A stretch of 64,000 bases of DNA from Lasioglossum baleicum (lineage: Eukaryota; Arthropoda; Insecta; Hymenoptera; Halictidae): NCBI RefSeq assembly GCF_051020765.1, contig NC_134933.1, positions 18,945,461 through 19,009,460 on the forward strand, read 5' to 3'. Under the pieces are notes generated by a model. The model worked only from the letters and a program-made list of their open reading frames with translations. It was not told where the DNA came from and did not search any database. The translations under genes and the position numbers were made by a program. Below, one piece after another: positions 58,540-64,000 of the stretch. Numbering within the stretch: position 1 is the first letter of the stretch; each line of letters begins with the position of its first letter.

Positions 58540-60753
58540 CATACTTACATTTACTTATTTACCAAACCAGACATAACAGGAAGTTTCATATTTAGTATGT
58601 CGTAGATTTAAGTGTGTTGTTAGAATAAGCATGGGCTGAGCATTTGCCGTTGTAGGTTGCCGGAGTCGGCTGCCGAGTGCTCGCGCGTGTATTTCAGTGT
58701 ATTTACATTGTAGCGCGGCCGAGACGTTTGATCGGCTGCGACAAACAAAATCGGCTCTCTTTGAGAATGCGTGCACGTGGACGGAGTGACTCTGCGGAGT
58801 GGGGAAAATGCGAGGCAAGGCCAAGGCCCTCGATGGCCCGAGACTGCCCGAGACCGGCCGGCAGATTTTGTTCAGCGCTCGAACGATCGAGATCAGTGTC
58901 TCCGCAGAGTCAAACGGTCAGAAGTCAGAACACTCGACAGCCCGACACGCGACGATGAAACGTATTAACGCCGGGGCGTACGGGTCGCGCCAAAATGTTC
59001 GTGCCGCGACAAGTAAATTCTGTTTGAAATCTGTATCACGAGTCTGAATATACGACGAGGGGTTAACAATGCTCGACAAAATCAGGAATAAAGTAGCAGC
59101 TTGCAAGTTCGAAAGAGACTTCTACCAACCATGGAAGACTACAAAGCTTACATACAATTTTCCCTATACTTTCCTTTAGCTGTCGAAATGTGGCAATTGT
59201 TACAGCCCTCGAAGGAGTTCTCTCGTGATTGAAACGATCCAGCTCTAGCGCGAAGTATCAGCGACCGCAACAGAGCTCGATAGGCTCGTTAATGTGTCGT
59301 TCACTATTGCGAATCTTCTCGCAATCGGTCACGATTAGAGTCCGACAGGTCGTGGTGATTTTCCAGCGTGTTTCCGCGCTTGGTACGCGGTCGGCGTGTA
59401 CACGAACAACCATGTATACAGCGCACCTGGACTTTATCGTGGTCGCGTGCGATCGTGAATCATAATGCGTCCCGCGATTACACATTACGCGCCGGCCTAT
59501 CTGGCATTACCACACTCGTAACGCATTACTGTCCGAGTGGGTTCGTCAATATGCCGGCGAACTGGATTATGCCTGTATCCGTGGCGGCGCTTTATCGCAT
59601 GTGTCCCCTGATTCTCTGTATCTTCCTCTCCCTCGCTCTCCTTCTAGCTTTTCTCTGTCTTTCTCGTTGTGTGTTTTAAGCTCTCGACACCGCTCTCGTG
59701 GAAATAAAACCCTCGACCCGGCTATGAGAAGGTCTCGCGACGTCCCATATCGACTCCGAGGGTGTTTGCTCGGGCACCGAGTTATTTCCCGTCGCATTGT
59801 TTCTCGTACTCGATTCGTTTCACCGCAAATCCCCCCTGATCGCTGCCTCGTTAAACTCGTTTTCTTTGATTCCGAACGATCCGGGGCTTCTTTAAATCTT
59901 CACCCAATAAGCACGATTGCCACATTCGCAGCTTTGTGCGCTCACGATGTTCTCCATTCTATACTGGGTAAAACCGTCATTTGAATTAACCATCGCCTCT
60001 GAACATTCTTACTGAAGGGGGTAGGCTCGTTTCCAGGATTGCAAGGGTGCGGGATGCGCCTTCTCATTTCTCGATAATGCAAAGATGAGGTTTCTCAGTA
60101 GACAAAAGCGCTAGATAAAAAATCAATCTAGGCCGCAATCGCCCTCAAAAGTCCTATTTTTACGTTTGCGAGGCGTAATTTGGATTAAACGATGTACTAA
60201 TGCTCTTAGCGCACTGTTTCGATCCGAATTTACATCAAAAGCAATTTTGCAAATAGATTAAATTTTCGACGTTTCGATCTACGTGTAGATCATTTTCATA
60301 TGTGAATTATTAAACAGAAAAACTAGTGTTATTATCATCACTAAATTAAACATTGAATGTCAAAATTGTGTATTTTGTTACTCACTTGCTTAATGAAATT
60401 ACTAAACTGAAATAACTAAATTGAAATTGAAACAACGAAACACGTGCTGTTCTCATGTCGTTACACAAGCTACTGAGGCAAACGTGAAACCAATAGAAAT
60501 GAACCAATCAGATCATCGATCGACGTAACCAATCGATATTGATACGACGCAATAATTTCTATACGATAGATGCGACCAAGAATATCCCCCCCCCAACTCC
60601 CCCCCAACTCAGTAATCTGATCTCGGCTCGGTATATCCGTGTGAACCATCGCTAACGCGACGCGGAGAGTCACAGTCGCCGGCACAGTTCAAACACCGGT
60701 GCGTCATCACACTGTAACACTAATATTTAATCTTCTTTATTTTTCATTATTTT

Positions 60754-60852
60754 TTTATGGAACTTTCACCAACATATTCGTGACACTTTTCTAATGCAAA
60801 ATGATACCGTACACGATATAATTTCAACTATATTTAGTGTATTAATTGACGA
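60754..60852 (+). repeat. Dispersed repeat, partner of 18.30 kb
   Basis: TTTATGGAACTTTCACCAAC and ACACGATATAATTTCAACTA match 18,304-18,403 in order. Confidence 0.6.
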
Positions 60853-61296
60853 TTAAAAGATACGCGAACAGTTGCTGTCACCGGCACTGTTCAAAGGCCC
60901 TCGCATGGTCTCTCTTTACTCGCGCTGTCCTTCTCTACGTTTGGCTCGATAGATGCAACCAAATCCCGCCAAGGCTGTCGCGTCTATAGAAGATTTACTG
61001 CAGTAAGCTTCCGTCCGACTAGCCTGTACTAGCTAAGATAAACCGACTTAAACGCGTTGATTTGTCTTGTCGTAGAATTGACTTTTTGCCGCAATGGACC
61101 TGGCGGGGTCAGTCTTGCATTACCGAGCGGCATCGACGCGGGTAAATCATAATTAATCGCAATTTCATGGACGGCCGCGTAAGTCGCGAAATTAATGTAA
61201 CGGCGTAACTCGCGATTACGTGTAACGTGCTGCGTATCTACGCCTGTTACCGATGTCGGACTGGTTCAATATGGAACGCGGTCATATGCTGACCAC

Positions 61297-61320
61297 TCTC
61301 TCGCTCTCGCTCTCGCTCTC
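61297..61320. repeat. (CTCGCT)n short tandem repeat
   Basis: About four CTCGCT units lie in a pyrimidine-rich stretch. Confidence 0.85.
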
Positions 61321-63689
61321 ATTCCCTCTCGATCTCTTTGTCTCCCTCCCATGCTTTATCGCGGGACTATAAACCAACGATATACCCTCTAGGGAATAAG
61401 AAATTCCGTTTCCGATACGAATATGCTCGTTACGATAACGATTCGCCACGATACTTTCGCGAGTCCAATTCATTTGGTCGCGCGTGCTCCGGAAAGCGTG
61501 CATTATACTTGTCGCGGATTTACTCGCTCGCTGCGCGAAATGTCGCAGGCAATTTAACTATGATATTACGGACGTCGCTCTATTTTTCTGCAACGTGGTG
61601 AAATAGGCTTTCTGCTATCACTGTTTCCATCAAAGGTATATGTATACAGGGCGAGTCACGAAAAACAGAACACCTGAATTTCTCTGTTGGTATGAAGGAT
61701 AAACGAAAGTTTCAAAAGTGAAATGAAACCGTTCGAGGGGAGCAATATGATGATATCGATATGATCATTTCAAGGTCATCGGTGTTTTTTTTTTTTTAAA
61801 TAGCACTATATATCTTTAACGTCATAGTGTTGTAGCGGATGTCGAGACGAGTTCAATGTTGCCGTCACGAGTCCGACTGGATATTAAACGGCAAGGTGTT
61901 AGACAGTGGAGCCAAATAAAACGTGTGCGGGAAACATTGAAGGGAAGAGGACAGGTTGACAGAATCCGGGACATAATCCGTTCGTACGGATAGTGTTGAC
62001 CGATCGTATTCTCCGAGCGGGGAAACAGGAAAGTTACGGTCTCGGAAAGTTGTTCGTTGCCGATCGAGAGGGGCGGGTTGAAAGTAGAGGCGAACGACAC
62101 GAAATCTTATTTACTTGGACGACGAGCTCGTTCGTCTACCCGGAAGAGATCACGGTTAGGCAGAGAAGGCAGGAAGGCAGAGCTTGGATGGAGGAAGTCT
62201 GGTTTCGCCGCGGAAACCTTTACGTGTCTTGACCATAGAAGTTGGTACAATGGCCTCTGCCAAACAACCGGTCGTAACTCGCGGCCAGATAAAAGATATG
62301 TCCCTCCGATTCCTCGTCCCTCGCCTCCACCAAGGCCCACCTCCTTTCTCTGTTTCGACCTCCCTGTTCCGGCTATTGCCAAAACGTGCCTGGAAACGAG
62401 CATCCCTCGATAGGACCACGCCGATTACTCTTGGACGCTCGATATCCACGATCCTTCGTTTCACGGCGACGCTTGTAATCCTTGACGAGGGAAACTCCCC
62501 TACTCCTACCCTTTCAATTCCCACGGGATTAACGACAGATCCACCGGGCACTAACACCGACTGTTTCGCATTACTTTATAGCGGCATTGAGAATCCGTTC
62601 GTTCGAGTTTTTAGCGGTTTCCATCAAAAGAAGGGGTGGTCATGTGGCCCCTTCGTAATTTTTCATACCACGCTATTCATTCATTCACGGTATAATTTGT
62701 TCCGTCTGCTGAGATAAAATTTCTGCTTATACGAAGCGTAAGTAACATGTAACTCAATTTTTTTTTTAAATTTATTTATTTAATATTGCTTCAACATCAA
62801 AGGTCATTAGCAACATGTAACTCTATTGGTTTATCTACATTTTAAACAAATCTGTCAATGAATTGAAGTTATGAATCAGACTTTAGGAATAAATACTGGG
62901 GAACCGAATTACCATCCCTTTCTTTACAGTGGTACGTGGTTGGTTATCTAGGATTAATAAACCATACAATTTCCAAGGTTCATTCGTTCCTAGGCGTGTT
63001 AGCTACTTGCAGATGGGACCAGGCTACGAATTTCATATCAAAGACGCGCGAGAAACTACGGTTTTGCATAAGGCACATATTCATGCGCTGCGCAGGCTCT
63101 CGACTTTCAATCTCTTCCGACGCTGCTTCCTTCAATTCCATTTTCATTTATTTAGTTGTTAGCCAATTACCATTGCATAATCGTCTCGGAGGCGTTCATA
63201 ATTAACCTTCTGACTTCGGCGCTCTCTGGCTCGAAGCTGAGAGCGTTTTGCTACGCGATATTCGCTTGACAATCATCGTGGCTGATTCAAATAATTCACA
63301 ATTAAATTGTTGCTGCAGTGAAAGAAAGAATTGCATTGTTGGAAACACGGAAAAGCATATTATCTAGTAAACTAATCCTTTCAGCTTCGTAGAAAAGCTG
63401 AAATCGTTTGATTCATTTACGAAAAAGTATTTCGAATTAAAGTGTGTGCCATTAATAATGGAGCTGACTGTATTTTTCAAAATTCGTGTCCAGGACCTTC
63501 AACGATTCGAAACGATCTCCAAAAATCTCCAACAACCACATTCTTTATCAACGTTCCCTGTACCCAGGCACGAGTTTAAACCAGGAACTCATACCGGTAC
63601 GTAAAACCGGTATTTTTCGGTTATTATTACCACGCTTATATTAGCTTGCCGAGTTGTCGTTGTCGTTGTATGCGTCAAATATTGTAATC

Positions 63690-63843
63690 TAATTTTAAAC
63701 CACTGCCCGATGAGCTAGAGACTTGAAACTTTAAACATAGCTCAGAACAGGATGACAATGCAATCTTAAAAAACAAATTCTTAAAAAAACTGTGCGTCTA
63801 GGAGAAAAAAAGATTTTAATATTAACCGTCACACCTCGTCGCG
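63690..63843 (-). repeat. Dispersed repeat of the CAGACAGACA-tail family, copy 3
   Basis: In reverse complement it reads GTAACGG/GTGACGGTTAA, GCATTGTCATCCTGTTCTGA and GCTATGTTTAAAGTTTCAAG, matching 47,957-48,163 in order. The tail with CAGACAGACA is absent. Confidence 0.65.
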
Positions 63844-64000
63844 CGACGGTCGGTTTGCAGTGGTTTGCACCGTTCCTTGTTATCTGCCCAGATGAGTGTC
63901 CTTTATTGCGCGACGATGTAATGGCTGGTGTCCGTGAAACTTCACCGACTGCCGATAAAGCGTCTCCGAATCCGGGACATTAAGGCACGCCGAGACGATC

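Larger units (their letters stand above)
51042..64000 (-). other. Region upstream of Gfrl exon A; repeats, no exon found
   Basis: This is probably intron, plus possibly the 5' end of Gfrl. I looked for a minus-strand exon ending in a GT donor with one leftover base, and for a signal-peptide exon, and found none that convinces. It holds tandem duplications (51.9-52.7 and 55.1-55.5 kb), a MITE at 58.3 kb and dispersed repeats. CpG-rich tracts at 52.9-53.5, 57.8-58.1, 58.6-59.0 and 62.2-62.6 kb are open on several frames without recognisable products. An ACAGGGCGAGTCACGAAAAA sequence near 61,649 resembles ends of common insect repeats. Stretches 53.6-55.0, 56.0-58.2 and 59.2-60.7 kb contain nothing I can name. 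Confidence 0.55.

Noticed and set aside
58722..58920. Apparent inverted repeats (AAACAAAATCGGC and GACTCTGCGGAG with their complements)
   Set aside because: The two pairs are in crossing order (a, b, a', b') rather than nested, so they do not form a simple hairpin or element ends.
59368..59679. Plus-strand frame ending in a very hydrophobic stretch, considered as a small membrane protein
   Set aside because: The hydrophobic part is produced by a pyrimidine-rich CTCTC stretch. No conserved context or Kozak-type start was evident.
61850..62100. Segment after an ACAGGGCGAGTCACG motif, considered as a transposase remnant
   Set aside because: The translation (with RLDIKRQGVRQWSQ) did not match a transposase family I can name, and the frame stops soon.

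Overview
The window is 64 kb of animal nuclear DNA, most probably from a hymenopteran insect (a bee or ant). The reasons are spliced exons of an insect-type GDNF-receptor-like gene, very long introns, alternating AT-rich and CpG-rich tracts, abundant (CT)n/(GA)n microsatellites, and many small inverted-repeat transposons of kinds I associate with bee and ant genomes. The lineage is an inference from style, not from a diagnostic gene. There is no sign of bacterial, viral or organellar sequence.

Only one gene can be supported. It lies on the minus strand and encodes a GDNF family receptor alpha-like protein (Gfrl). Three internal coding exons are visible, each with consensus splice sites: 50919-51041, 23234-23404 and 18040-18184. 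Their reading phases fit end to end, giving 145 continuous residues. The first two exons together form one complete ten-cysteine GDNF/GAS1 domain, and the third opens a second one. The introns are 27.5 kb and 5.0 kb. The 5' end of the gene lies beyond 51 kb (not found here, or off the window) and the 3' end lies to the left of position 1. Almost everything else is therefore Gfrl intron.

The introns hold a dense set of old, small mobile elements. There is a TA-flanked 'GACTGCGG' MITE family with about five copies. TTAA-flanked piggyBac-like MITEs are present in two to four copies. Two elements look hAT-like: one of 366 bp has a perfect 8-bp target duplication, and one of 627 bp is full of subterminal repeats. 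Several TA-flanked mariner-like MITEs occur, and one decayed C-terminal fragment of a non-LTR retrotransposon ORF is recognisable after two frame changes. Other structures are a degenerate 30-bp-period minisatellite at about 1.2-2.2 kb, a roughly 330-bp hairpin at 31.9-32.2 kb, an unusually long uninterrupted (CT) tract of about 200 bp, and several pairs of unnamed dispersed repeats.

Most long open frames in CpG-rich stretches are open on several overlapping frames and look non-coding. I found no tRNA, rRNA, CRISPR or clear promoter, and no second gene that I can defend. One minus-strand segment near 26.5-26.9 kb has a coding-like acidic/basic composition and is flagged as uncertain.
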